DNA from: Shimia sp. CNT1-13L.2
GTDB lineage: Bacteria; Pseudomonadota; Alphaproteobacteria; Rhodobacterales; Rhodobacteraceae
Reading direction: 5' to 3'
Length of the DNA: 64,000 nt
NCBI RefSeq assembly: GCF_024331145.1
Contig: NZ_JANDJO010000001.1
Coordinates: forward strand, 248,001 to 312,000
The notes below the pieces were generated by a model, which saw only the letters and a program-made list of their open reading frames with translations, was not told where the DNA came from and ran no database searches. This document shows positions 45,554 to 54,033 of the stretch, piece after piece. The first letter of the stretch is position 1, and each line of letters begins with the position of its first letter. A program made the translations under genes and the position numbers.

Positions 45554-45706
45554 TCAGCGGCACGGCTCCGTAAGAACCGGCTGGTTCAGCGGAACATTGC
45601 GGGATCGGAACACCCAGGCCAGGATCTGGCCAAACACCTTGGCACGTTCCTCATGGGCCGCCTGCATGGCAGCGTGAATGCGGGGATTTGCGGTCGCTTC
45701 AGTCAT
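45554..45706 (-). CDS. 50-residue protein of unknown function
   Basis: A short reading MTEATANPRIHAAMQAAHEE, then RAKVFGQILAWVFRSRNVPL, ending EPCR. A perfect AAGGAGG lies 7 bases before the ATG. It is a basic, probably amphipathic helical peptide (AKVFGQILAWVFRSR could sit on a membrane) with one cysteine near the end. It stands alone between phaB and a divergent LysR gene. YjiS-like small proteins have a similar size, but I cannot assign a family. Confidence 0.65.
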   Translation of the reverse strand: MTEATANPRIHAAMQAAHEERAKVFGQILAWVFRSRNVPLNQPVLTEPCR

Positions 45707-45817
45707 TTCCAGGCCTCCTTGGGCAAGCATCATTGAACTGAAACCAATATGCGCCTGTGTATTAAAACCTACAAACGAGACTTTTCAGGCATTCAGTTAA
45801 GCTGTACTTAAGTGAAT

Positions 45818-46768
45818 ATGTCTGATCGTCTCCCTCCCCTGACAGCCCTGCGCGCCTTCGAGGCCGCCGCGCGTCACATGTCGTTCGCCAAGGCCGCCGA
45901 GGAATTGCACGTCACCCCGGCAGCGCTGTCCTTCCAGATCAAGTCACTCGAGGATCACCTTGGCGCGCCGGTTTTCCACCGCCTGAACCGCGCCGTGGAA
46001 CTGACCGAGGCTGGCCGCGCTCTTGCCCCGGGCGTCACCGATGGGTTCCAGTCCCTCAACACCGCCTGGCGCAGTGCCCAGCGCCTGACCAACGAGGTCA
46101 CGCTGATGGTCACCGCCGGCCCTGCGTTCACCGCGAAATGGCTGGCACCCCGTTTCTATGAATTTGCCCGCGCTCATCCCGACATCGACCTGCGTTTCTC
46201 GGCCACGCTGCGCAATCTCGACTTTGCCCGTGACGAAGTTGATGTGGCCATCCGCTTCGGTCTCGACCAACAGGACCCGGGCCTCTGGATGCACCCGCTG
46301 GCTGGCGAATGGGTGGTGCCCGTGATGACACCGGACATGGCAGAGCGTTTCCCGACGCCCGAGTCCCTGCGCAACGCAACCTTGATCCACGACGAATCCA
46401 TCGCCTTCCTGCGCCCACAGGTGGATTGGGCAGCTTGGTTCCGCTTGATGAACCTCGACATAGACGCCGCACACGGCCCACGCTTCAACGGCGCAGATCA
46501 CTCCATCGACGCGGCCCTTGCCGGCGCGGGAGTGGCCCTCGGTCGTCGTGCGCTCGTGGTCAAGGACATCGACGAAGGCCGCCTTGTCGCGCCATTTCCC
46601 CATGCCATCGGCCTACAGGCCCGTTTCCGCTTCCTCTGCCGCGAGGGGACGGAAAACCGCCCACATATCGCGGCCTTCCGCGAATGGATGCTTGACGAAA
46701 TCGCCAAGCTGACGCCAGTTACCGAGGCACTGACCATCACCCCGATCGAGGACATCCCCCCGCCATGA
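45818..46768 (+). CDS. LysR-family regulator, GcvA-like
   Basis: A 316-residue transcription factor. The N-terminal helix-turn-helix (ALRAFEAAARHMSFAKAAEELHVTPAALSFQIKSLEDHLG) has the GcvA/AmpR-type sequence, followed by a periplasmic-binding-like effector domain starting around residue 90. The adjacent EamA exporter overlaps its 3' end by four bases, so the two form one unit; here the regulator is codirectional with its partner rather than divergent. ATG 45818 is chosen; GTG 45812 is equally possible. Confidence 0.88.
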   Translation: MSDRLPPLTALRAFEAAARHMSFAKAAEELHVTPAALSFQIKSLEDHLGAPVFHRLNRAVELTEAGRALAPGVTDGFQSLNTAWRSAQRLTNEVTLMVTAGPAFTAKWLAPRFYEFARAHPDIDLRFSATLRNLDFARDEVDVAIRFGLDQQDPGLWMHPLAGEWVVPVMTPDMAERFPTPESLRNATLIHDESIAFLRPQVDWAAWFRLMNLDIDAAHGPRFNGADHSIDAALAGAGVALGRRALVVKDIDEGRLVAPFPHAIGLQARFRFLCREGTENRPHIAAFREWMLDEIAKLTPVTEALTITPIEDIPPP

Positions 46769-47628
46769 CCCCCACCCGCGCAACTGCCATTGGTTTCGTT
46801 GCCGTCCTTCTCTGGTCGCTTCTGGCCCTGTTCACCGTGGGCACGGCACCCACCCCGGCGCTGTTGCTAAACGCGATCTGCTTCAGCATCGGCGGCACCA
46901 TTGGCCTGATCTGGACATGGCGCACCGGCGGATTCGCCAAACTGCGGCAGGTCAGCTGGAAAATCTACGCCTTCGGAACACTGGGCCTGTTCGGCTACCA
47001 CGCCCTCTATTTCAGCGCGCTGCGCCTTGCCCCCGCCGCCGAAGCCGGGCTGATCGCCTACCTCTGGCCGCTCCTGATCGTGCTGTTTTCGGGTCTGCTA
47101 CCCGGTGAACGCCTGCGCAAAGGGCACCTGCTCGGGGCGGTCTGCGGTTTTCTCGGCGCGGCCCTGATCATTCAAGGCGGCAGCGGCGGCTTCAACGCCG
47201 AGGCCCTGCCCGGTTACCTGCTCGCCCTGCTCTGCGCCCTCACATGGTCCGGCTATTCCGTCCTGTCACGCCGTATCGGCGACGCCCCCACCGACACCGT
47301 CGCCGTCTTCTGCGTGGCAACCGCGATCCTCTCGGCCCTTATGCACGTCGCACTGGAAGTCACCGTCTGGCCTGCGGGAACCCTTGGCTGGGCCTCTGCA
47401 ATAGCCCTTGGCCTCGGCCCTGTTGGCCTTGCCTTCTATGTCTGGGATATCGGGGTGAAACGTGGCGACATTCAACTGCTCGGCACCGCCTCCTATGCGG
47501 CTCCGCTCTTGTCGACACTGGTTCTGGTGGGGGTTGGGATTGCCGAGCCAACCTGGATGCTATTGGCGGCGACTGTCCTGATCACTGGCGGCGCGGTCAT
47601 TGCCGCGCGCGCCAGCCTGAAGGCTTAA
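46765..47628 (+). CDS. EamA/DMT-family exporter, YddG-like
   Basis: A 287-residue membrane protein with ten predicted helices in two EamA repeats (about 5-135 and 150-285). ALYFSALRLAPAAEAGLIAYLWPLLIVLFSG is the typical first-repeat end. The closest functional label I can offer is the aromatic amino acid exporter YddG group. It overlaps the LysR stop (ATGA), so export is probably controlled by that regulator. Convergent with DUF465. Confidence 0.8.
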   Translation: MTPTRATAIGFVAVLLWSLLALFTVGTAPTPALLLNAICFSIGGTIGLIWTWRTGGFAKLRQVSWKIYAFGTLGLFGYHALYFSALRLAPAAEAGLIAYLWPLLIVLFSGLLPGERLRKGHLLGAVCGFLGAALIIQGGSGGFNAEALPGYLLALLCALTWSGYSVLSRRIGDAPTDTVAVFCVATAILSALMHVALEVTVWPAGTLGWASAIALGLGPVGLAFYVWDIGVKRGDIQLLGTASYAAPLLSTLVLVGVGIAEPTWMLLAATVLITGGAVIAARASLKA

Positions 47629-47795
47629 GCCGAGACCGAAAGACGCTCGATCTCTTCCTTGAGCTTGAGTTTCTGTTTCTTCATTTCAACAATGTCGAGA
47701 TCGCTCGAACCGGGCGAGCGTTGTTCATTTTCGACTTGTTCCGAGAGGGCTTCGTGTTTGCGTTTCAATTCTTCCAGATGCGAGCTCACGCTCAT
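47625..47795 (-). CDS. DUF465 (YdcH-type) small coiled-coil protein
   Basis: A 56-residue, highly charged helical protein starting MSVSSHLEELKRKHEALSEQ and ending in KQKLKLKEEIERL, the DUF465 pattern. Function unknown. GAGGAGG lies upstream of ATG 47795, which settles the start against longer readings. It overlaps the convergent exporter stop by 4 bases. The 256 bases upstream show nothing I can identify. Confidence 0.85.
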   Translation of the reverse strand: MSVSSHLEELKRKHEALSEQVENEQRSPGSSDLDIVEMKKQKLKLKEEIERLSVSA

Positions 47796-48051
47796 AGGAG
47801 TCCTCCTCTCAATTGAGTTTTTTATCAGCCAGACCAGTGCAGCACACTTTTTCCGGTCTGTCACGCGGCAAGCGCATCAATTTGGCGACACTAAGTGGAT
47901 TTGTGCCGAAAAACCTGCCGCCTTCATGAATCTTTCGTAGAAACCTGCCGCGAACAGCCTTGTTTCCTTGGGGATTCGCGCACCCTCCCCGACCGGAAAC
48001 CATGCCATAAATCCACGGAATACCCGCTTTCCAATCAATGCAATCCTGCCC

Positions 48052-48801
48052 TCAAAGCGGGAAAGCCAGCGCCGCACCATCACGCAAAACGGCCCGGACG
48101 GGTTTGGAATAGTCCTCGCCATCCTGCAAATGCGCCGCGCCCTCGTGCAACATTACCGCCGCATGCAGACGAAACGCCGCCCGCCCGCCCTTGCGCCCGC
48201 GCACCAGAACAAGGTTGGCCTCTCGTCCCGCGCGCGCCTGCATGGGCAGTACCTGAAGCGATCCCAACCGCCCCTGCATGGCCCCAAGCAGATCGGGCAG
48301 CCGCTCGGCCCGATGGATGAAGGTGGCAAACCCCTTCGGCGCCAACCGCCGCGCAGCCACATCCACCCAGACCTCGAGCGGCGTATCCTCTCCCATTGCC
48401 ACCTCGCGCCCGGCATCCGTGGCTGCGGTGCTGGCCGTGCGGTCGAAATAGGGCGGGTTGGCAATCACGTGATCAAACTGCCTCTGCCGCAAGTCCGCTG
48501 GCATCTCGGACAGGTCACAGGTCACCACCTGCATCTGCTGCCCGTTCACCTCCGCGTTATCACGCGCCAGATCGGCATAAGCCGCCTGCACTTCCACACC
48601 GAGAATCGAAAGGCCTGCCACCCGCCATCCAAGACATAAGGAGGCCGTACCAACCCCGCACCCCAGCTCAAGCACCGATTGTCCGGCCCGCGCAGGAACC
48701 GACGCCGCGAGCAACACCGGATCAACGCCAGCCCGATACCCCCGCGCCGGCTGGCGGATCGTCACCCGCCCATCAAGATAGGCATTTTCGGTGGTCTCCA
48801 T
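48052..48801 (-). CDS. tRNA1(Val) (adenine-N6)-methyltransferase-like protein
   Basis: A 249-residue class I SAM-dependent methyltransferase. Motif I VLELGCGVGTASLCL binds SAM and motif IV FDHVIANPPYF is the NPPY of N6-adenine methyltransferases, the TrmN6/YfiC group, which modify A37 of tRNA-Val. The N-terminal GRVTIRQPARGYRAGVDPVLLAA is also typical. ATG 48801 (METTENAYLDG) is chosen, 4 bases after the DUF2007 stop. Confidence 0.83.
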   Translation of the reverse strand: METTENAYLDGRVTIRQPARGYRAGVDPVLLAASVPARAGQSVLELGCGVGTASLCLGWRVAGLSILGVEVQAAYADLARDNAEVNGQQMQVVTCDLSEMPADLRQRQFDHVIANPPYFDRTASTAATDAGREVAMGEDTPLEVWVDVAARRLAPKGFATFIHRAERLPDLLGAMQGRLGSLQVLPMQARAGREANLVLVRGRKGGRAAFRLHAAVMLHEGAAHLQDGEDYSKPVRAVLRDGAALAFPL

Positions 48802-48805
48802 CGCC

Positions 48806-49021
48806 TCAGCGCCCCAGGGGAATATCGTTGTCGCGCATCGCCCGTTCAGCGGCGGCAAGATCGTCCGTCCGCACCATCAACCGACGCTGGAAAACCCCGA
48901 TCCCGCCTTCCAGAACGCTCATATTTACGTCCATTTCAAAGCAGTCTATACCCTCCCCTCGAAGGAGTGCTTGGGCAAAGGCGATGATCGTCGGGTCGTT
49001 GCTACGCAGAAGCTCTTTCAT
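48806..49021 (-). CDS. DUF2007 family protein
   Basis: A 71-residue soluble protein starting MKELLRSNDPTIIAFAQALLRGEGIDCFEMDVNMSVLEGGIG. It has the DUF2007 (putative signal-transducing) fold pattern: beta, helix carrying LLRGEGI, then RRLMVRTDDLAAAERAMRD. Cotranscribed with the methyltransferase and divergent from the polyprenyl synthase gene (56 bases). Function unknown. Confidence 0.82.
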   Translation of the reverse strand: MKELLRSNDPTIIAFAQALLRGEGIDCFEMDVNMSVLEGGIGVFQRRLMVRTDDLAAAERAMRDNDIPLGR

Positions 49022-49077
49022 ATCTGGGGATGTAAGGGCAGGTCTGACCCAATGTCGAGACCTGTGACAGGGAAGTG

Positions 49078-50079
49078 ATGGGTTTGGATCAAGCTGCCAC
49101 AAAACCGCATGAGGCGCTCAGCGCCCTTTTGGCCTCTGAACTTGAGGCCGTGAACACACTCATCACGGAACGGATGGCCAGCGAACACGCCCCCCGAATT
49201 CCCGAAGTGACAGCCCACCTTGTCGGGGCTGGCGGCAAGCGCCTGCGCCCGATGCTGACCCTCGCGGCCGCCCGCCTCTGCGGCTATGACGGCCCCTACC
49301 ACATCCACCTCGCCGCCACCGTGGAATTCATCCACACCGCGACCCTGCTGCACGATGACGTGGTCGACGAAAGCGCGCAGCGCCGCGGCCGCCCCACCGC
49401 CAACCTCTTGTGGGACAACAAGTCCTCGGTTCTGGTCGGTGACTACCTGTTCTCGCGCTCGTTCCAGCTGATGACGGAAACCGGCTCGATCGACGTGCTG
49501 CGCATCCTGTCGAACGCCTCGGCCACCATTGCCGAAGGCGAAGTGCTGCAACTCACCGCCGCACAGGACCTGCGCACCGACGAAAGCATCTACCTGCAAG
49601 TGGTGCGCGGCAAGACCGCCGCCCTGTTCTCGGCCGCAACCGAAGTCGGCGGCGTCATTGCCGATGCCGATCCGGCCCATGTTCAGGCGCTGTTCGATTA
49701 CGGCGACGCGCTTGGCATTGCCTTCCAGATCGTCGATGATCTGCTCGACTATCAGGGCGACACCAAGGCCACCGGCAAGAACGTCGGCGACGATTTCCGC
49801 GAACGCAAGCTGACCCTGCCGGTTATCAAGGCCGTGGCCAAGGCGGACGACGCCGAGCGCGCCTTCTGGGTCAAGACCATCGAAAAGGGCAAACAGGACG
49901 AGGGCGATCTAGAACACGCCCTGTCGCTGCTCAACAAGCACGACACCCTGTCCGCCACCCGCGAAGACGCGCTGGCCTGGGCGGCCAAGGCAAAAGACGC
50001 CATCGCCACCCTGCCCGACCATGAAATCCGCACCCTGCTGATTGATCTGGCCGATTACGTAGTGGCCCGCGTCAACTAA
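49078..50079 (+). CDS. ispB: Long-chain polyprenyl diphosphate synthase (ubiquinone side chain)
   Basis: A 333-residue all-trans prenyltransferase that builds the octa- to decaprenyl tail of ubiquinone. GGKRLRPMLTL, the first Asp-rich motif LLHDDVVDESAQRRGRP and the second FQIVDDLLDYQGD are all intact. The chain length cannot be read from sequence here; a Q10 or Q9/Q8 product is typical of the group. ATG 49078 is preceded in frame by GTG 49075. It overlaps the convergent ispE stop by 8 bases. Confidence 0.9.
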   Translation: MGLDQAATKPHEALSALLASELEAVNTLITERMASEHAPRIPEVTAHLVGAGGKRLRPMLTLAAARLCGYDGPYHIHLAATVEFIHTATLLHDDVVDESAQRRGRPTANLLWDNKSSVLVGDYLFSRSFQLMTETGSIDVLRILSNASATIAEGEVLQLTAAQDLRTDESIYLQVVRGKTAALFSAATEVGGVIADADPAHVQALFDYGDALGIAFQIVDDLLDYQGDTKATGKNVGDDFRERKLTLPVIKAVAKADDAERAFWVKTIEKGKQDEGDLEHALSLLNKHDTLSATREDALAWAAKAKDAIATLPDHEIRTLLIDLADYVVARVN

Positions 50080-50884
50080 GCTTGGTCGCCACAACCCACC
50101 AGTCGGGGTTGTCCTCGGCAATACGCAGCGCCGCCTCACGGGCGGCGTTTTGCGTTTCATAGATCCCGAAACACGTCGCGCCCGACCCCGACATCCGCGC
50201 CAGCAGCGCGCCGTCCAAAGCCTCCAGAACCCTGTCGATCACCGGCTCTACCACCCGCGCGGGCGGCTCAAGGTCATTGCGCTGTGTCGCCAACCACGCG
50301 CAGAACGGCACCACACCCAATCCGGCAGGGATCGCCCCCATCGGCGGATTGTCCTTGGTTGCCAGCGTCTTGAAAACGGCTGGCGTGGGAACCTCCACGC
50401 GCGGATTGACCAGAACCGCAGGCAATTCCGGCACATCGGCCACCGGCGCAATCTCCTCTCCGATCCCGCGCATCGTGGCAGCCCGCGCCAGCGTACAAAC
50501 CGGCACATCCGCCCCAAGCGAAAGGCCGCGATCTTCGGGCATCTCCGCCCCAAGCATCTCGCAGACCGCCCGCATCACCGCAGCCGCATCAGACGACCCA
50601 CCACCAATTCCCGCCGCCGCAGGCAGGTGCTTTTCAAGCGTGATACGCGCCTCTGCCCCCAGCGCCTCCACCGCGCGCCAGACAAGGTTGCGGCCATCGG
50701 TTGGCACCCCTTCGGACAGGGGGCCGGTCACCTGCAAAGACATCTCACCGGGCGCACAGGTCACCCGATCACCGACAACGGCAAACACCACCAGCGAATC
50801 CAGAAGGTGATAGCCATCTTTGCGCTGGCCGGTCACATGCAGGGTCAGGTTGATCTTGGCGGGCGCAAATGCCTCAGTCGCCAT
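50072..50884 (-). CDS. ispE: 4-diphosphocytidyl-2-C-methyl-D-erythritol kinase
   Basis: A 270-residue GHMP kinase of the MEP isoprenoid pathway. APAKINLTLHVTGQRKDGYHLLDS at the N-terminus and the ATP loop PAAAGIGGGSSDAAAV near residue 87 are diagnostic, and RMSGSGATCFG lies near the C-terminus. It shares a convergent end with the polyprenyl synthase that uses its pathway product. It overlaps the end of the TPR gene by 11 bases. Confidence 0.95.
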   Translation of the reverse strand: MATEAFAPAKINLTLHVTGQRKDGYHLLDSLVVFAVVGDRVTCAPGEMSLQVTGPLSEGVPTDGRNLVWRAVEALGAEARITLEKHLPAAAGIGGGSSDAAAVMRAVCEMLGAEMPEDRGLSLGADVPVCTLARAATMRGIGEEIAPVADVPELPAVLVNPRVEVPTPAVFKTLATKDNPPMGAIPAGLGVVPFCAWLATQRNDLEPPARVVEPVIDRVLEALDGALLARMSGSGATCFGIYETQNAAREAALRIAEDNPDWWVVATKLS

Positions 50885-52583
50885 CGGCCACCTTCAGGGG
50901 CGCTGCGCCCTCTTCCTCGAGCACCAGATCAAGCCCCACTTCCAGCTTGCGGCGGATGCGGTCCGGCTTGGCCTCTTCCTCGGTTTCTTCATCCACGAAA
51001 GACAGCGCACGCCGCCACTGGAACTCGGCCTCCAACACCCGGCCAACAGCCCAGTACACATCGCCAAGGTGATCGTTCACCACCGGATCCACCGGCATCA
51101 ACTCGGCCGCCCGCTCCATATGCTCAACCGCCTCTTCATAGCGGCCAAGACGGTACAGCACCCAACCAAGGCTGTCGACGATATAGCCGCTGTCCGGCCG
51201 TGCCGCGACGGCACGCTCGATCATGTCCAGCGCCTCGTCCAGCTTGATCTGCTTCTCGACCAGCGAATAACCAAGATAGTTCAGAACCTGCGGCTGCTCG
51301 GGGCGCAGCTCAAGCGCCGCGCGAAAATCTGCTTCGGCCTTGTCCCACGCGCCCGTGCGCTCGTGGCAGATGCCACGGGCATAGAGCAGGAACCACTTTG
51401 AATTGTCGGCCTCGTCCGCAAGGTCCAGCGCCCGGTCATAGGCTTCGGTTGCCGCCTCATAGTCGCGCTGCTGACGGAACAAATCGCCCAGCGAGGAATG
51501 CACGATCGACAACTCTCCGTGGCTGCGGGCCAGTTGCTCCAGCACCTCGATCGCCGCCTCGTCCTTGCCCGACCGGCGCAAGGCATCCGCCCGCCCCAGT
51601 TCCGCCGCGTGATACGATGGGTGATCCGCAGGCACTTTCTTGTAGGTCTCTGTCGCCAGCTCATACCGGCCCAGTTCCTCAAGCAATCCTGCGGTCAGCA
51701 AAAGCGCCTCGAAATGATCCGGGCGCAGGTACTCGGCGGCCCGCGCATAAAGCAGCGTATAATCCGGCGAGGCCTCATGCTGGAGCGCGTTGCCGATGCT
51801 GTAGAACACCTCGGCAATCCCGTCCGTGGCACTGCGGATATAGGTAAAGGGGATCATCTTGCCCGACGTCAACGCATCATGTGTCGCCCGCAGGCTCGGA
51901 TCCAGATCGCCGCCGAACATGTCGTCAAGCAATTGGATCGCGTCGGCATTCCGGTCAAGCTGGCTCAAGACTTCCGCCATCGCCATCACCGCGCGGCGCG
52001 TCAATTGAACCGCCCCCTGCCCTTCGTTCGAAAAAATCTCGTTCGCGCCCTCGTAGTCCCCGACGGATGCCAGCGCGAGGGCCTTCTGGTAGGCCGCGAA
52101 CCCCGCAAGACCCGGCTCTTCACCAACCTGATCGAACTCGGCCAGCGCCTTGGAAACATCGCCGTCCCCAAGATGCGCCCAGGCCTTGATCAACCCATCC
52201 GCCAGCGGACCGATGCTCTTGCCATCCTCGATGTCCGCCAGAAGGTTCGAAAACTCGCCCCGCTGTGCCTGCCCCGTTGCCAGAACAAGATTGGCCAACT
52301 GGCTTTCCTGCTCTTCGGCCACAAGCTTGCGCGCAATCGGCATCGCCCCGTCCAGCCGCCCAAGCGACAGGTACGCCAGAACCGCACTCTCAAGGATTTT
52401 CGGGTTCGACGGATCGCGCGCCAGAGCCCGCGCATAGTAGCGCGCCGCCGCCTCGTAGTCGCTCGCAAAGGCCGCTTGCCGCGCTGCAAGGTAACTGCCC
52501 GACAACCCGTCGGCAGCCACCGGAACGGCCGTGGTGGCCAACAGCAGGGAAAGGGTAAGTTTGCGGATCAGGGAACTGGACAC
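50874..52583 (-). CDS. TPR-repeat periplasmic or outer-membrane-associated protein
   Basis: About 569 residues. N-terminal signal peptide (SLIRKLTLSLLLATTAVPVAADG), then many tetratricopeptide repeats (for example YEAAARYYARALARDPSNPKILES and YEEAVEHMERAAELMPVDPVVND), so a scaffold for protein interactions. Function unknown. I chose GTG 52583 because AAGGAG lies 6 bases upstream; a TTG 30 bases earlier would only add a charged stretch before the signal peptide. It overlaps ispE, suggesting an operon. Confidence 0.85.
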   Translation of the reverse strand: MSSSLIRKLTLSLLLATTAVPVAADGLSGSYLAARQAAFASDYEAAARYYARALARDPSNPKILESAVLAYLSLGRLDGAMPIARKLVAEEQESQLANLVLATGQAQRGEFSNLLADIEDGKSIGPLADGLIKAWAHLGDGDVSKALAEFDQVGEEPGLAGFAAYQKALALASVGDYEGANEIFSNEGQGAVQLTRRAVMAMAEVLSQLDRNADAIQLLDDMFGGDLDPSLRATHDALTSGKMIPFTYIRSATDGIAEVFYSIGNALQHEASPDYTLLYARAAEYLRPDHFEALLLTAGLLEELGRYELATETYKKVPADHPSYHAAELGRADALRRSGKDEAAIEVLEQLARSHGELSIVHSSLGDLFRQQRDYEAATEAYDRALDLADEADNSKWFLLYARGICHERTGAWDKAEADFRAALELRPEQPQVLNYLGYSLVEKQIKLDEALDMIERAVAARPDSGYIVDSLGWVLYRLGRYEEAVEHMERAAELMPVDPVVNDHLGDVYWAVGRVLEAEFQWRRALSFVDEETEEEAKPDRIRRKLEVGLDLVLEEEGAAPLKVADGD

Positions 52584-52706
52584 GGGCGGCTCCTTCAAAG
52601 GCACGTCCCGCAAAAGGTACTCACCCGACCAAGGCTGTGCAATGGCACAAAGCTGCAGATCACGCGGGTTTCACCTCTTGCGATGCCAGTTTCGGCACAT
52701 CCACGC

Positions 52707-53921
52707 TCACCCCAGGGATATGCGCGCCCTGGCAATGCCCATGGCCATCACCCCCGAGGCCAGAAGGAAATACCCGGCGACACCGAAAAACTGCACCTCA
52801 AGCCCCACGCCAATGTCGATCAACCACCCCGTCAGCCCCGGCCCGATGGCCGACCCAAGCACCATCACAGCCGCCGCAAGCGCCTTGATCGCCCCGATAT
52901 GCGCCGTGCCATAGAACTCGGCCCAGAAGGCCGCGGGCAATGTGGCATTCGCGCCCGTGGTCATCGCGAACAGAACAAACCCAACCGCCATTGCACCCGG
53001 CCCATAGGCCACGGAAAACACGAGGAAGGCCGCGACCATCGGCAGTTGGAAATACGGCATCAGCCGCCCCGTCCCCACCTTGTCCAGCGCCCAGCCCGAG
53101 GCAATCATCGCCGCAATCGACACCAGCGTATAAAGCGGAAAGAAGGCCACCAGCTGCACGTGGCTCCAGCCCTTGATCTCGGCAAAATGCACCTGGTGAA
53201 AGAAGAACGCCGTAACAAAGGCCGATGGTCCGAGAACCGAAGGCACAAGGGTCCAGAACAGGGGATGGCGCAACGCCTCACGCCGCCGCCAATGCCGCCC
53301 CTCCATGCCGGTATTGCTGTCCCCGTTGGCAAGCATCTGCGGCGTGCGTTCCTTACCCAGAAGCCAGAACAGGATCGGCCCGCCCATCAGGCACAGCACC
53401 GCCCCGATCAGCCACAGAAGACGCCAGTCAAACAACACCATCAGCGCCACGAAGATCAGCGGCAACAGCGCCTCACCCACCGAGAACCCCAGGGTGGCAA
53501 TCGACAGCGCCCGCCCCCTCTGCGCCACGAACCAGCGCGCCATCGCCACCACCGCGATATGGCTGCTCATGCCCTGCCCAAAGAACCGCAGGGCAAAGAT
53601 CACCGCCGGCAACAGCGCCGCATAGGGGTTCACGGCCATCGCCACACAGGCCAGCGCAAGCCCGACAAGGATCACCGGCCCAAGGCCGCGCACCCGGAAC
53701 ACATCGGTCAGGCTACCGGCCCAGACCATGACCAGCGCCGAGAGCGACGTCCCGATCATGTAAAGACCACCCCACTCCCCGTGGCTCAGATCAAAGGCCT
53801 CACGGATTTCACCGGCGAAGATCGAAATGAAGAAGGTCTGCCCGAAACTCGACAGGAAGGTCAGAAGCACCCCGACCGTCAGATAGGGGGCATTCTCGAA
53901 AAGAAAGGCACGCATGTTCAT
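52707..53921 (-). CDS. MFS transporter
   Basis: A 404-residue major facilitator with 12 predicted helices. SGWALDKVGTGRLMPY in the central loop and SLTDVFRVRG between helices 2 and 3 fit the MFS loop motifs. No substrate signature is visible. The start is ATG 53921 or 53915; neither has a strong ribosome site. Upstream lies the ETF-QO terminator. Confidence 0.82.
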   Translation of the reverse strand: MNMRAFLFENAPYLTVGVLLTFLSSFGQTFFISIFAGEIREAFDLSHGEWGGLYMIGTSLSALVMVWAGSLTDVFRVRGLGPVILVGLALACVAMAVNPYAALLPAVIFALRFFGQGMSSHIAVVAMARWFVAQRGRALSIATLGFSVGEALLPLIFVALMVLFDWRLLWLIGAVLCLMGGPILFWLLGKERTPQMLANGDSNTGMEGRHWRRREALRHPLFWTLVPSVLGPSAFVTAFFFHQVHFAEIKGWSHVQLVAFFPLYTLVSIAAMIASGWALDKVGTGRLMPYFQLPMVAAFLVFSVAYGPGAMAVGFVLFAMTTGANATLPAAFWAEFYGTAHIGAIKALAAAVMVLGSAIGPGLTGWLIDIGVGLEVQFFGVAGYFLLASGVMAMGIARARISLG

Positions 53922-53989
53922 CGGCCAAAGCGTTGCCCCGCGCCCCGAGTCGACGCAAGCAGAATGTCACCGCCATCAGGGCAAAGAAA

Positions 53990-54013
53990 AAGGGCCGCCC
54001 AAAAGCAGCCCTT
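53990..54013 (-). terminator. Terminator of the ETF-QO gene
   Basis: On the minus strand AAGGGCTGC pairs with GCGGCCCTT (one G-U) around a short T-rich loop, followed by TTTCTTT. It lies 20 bases after the stop. Confidence 0.75.
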
Positions 54014-54033
54014 CCCCCAAGATCCAAATCGGA

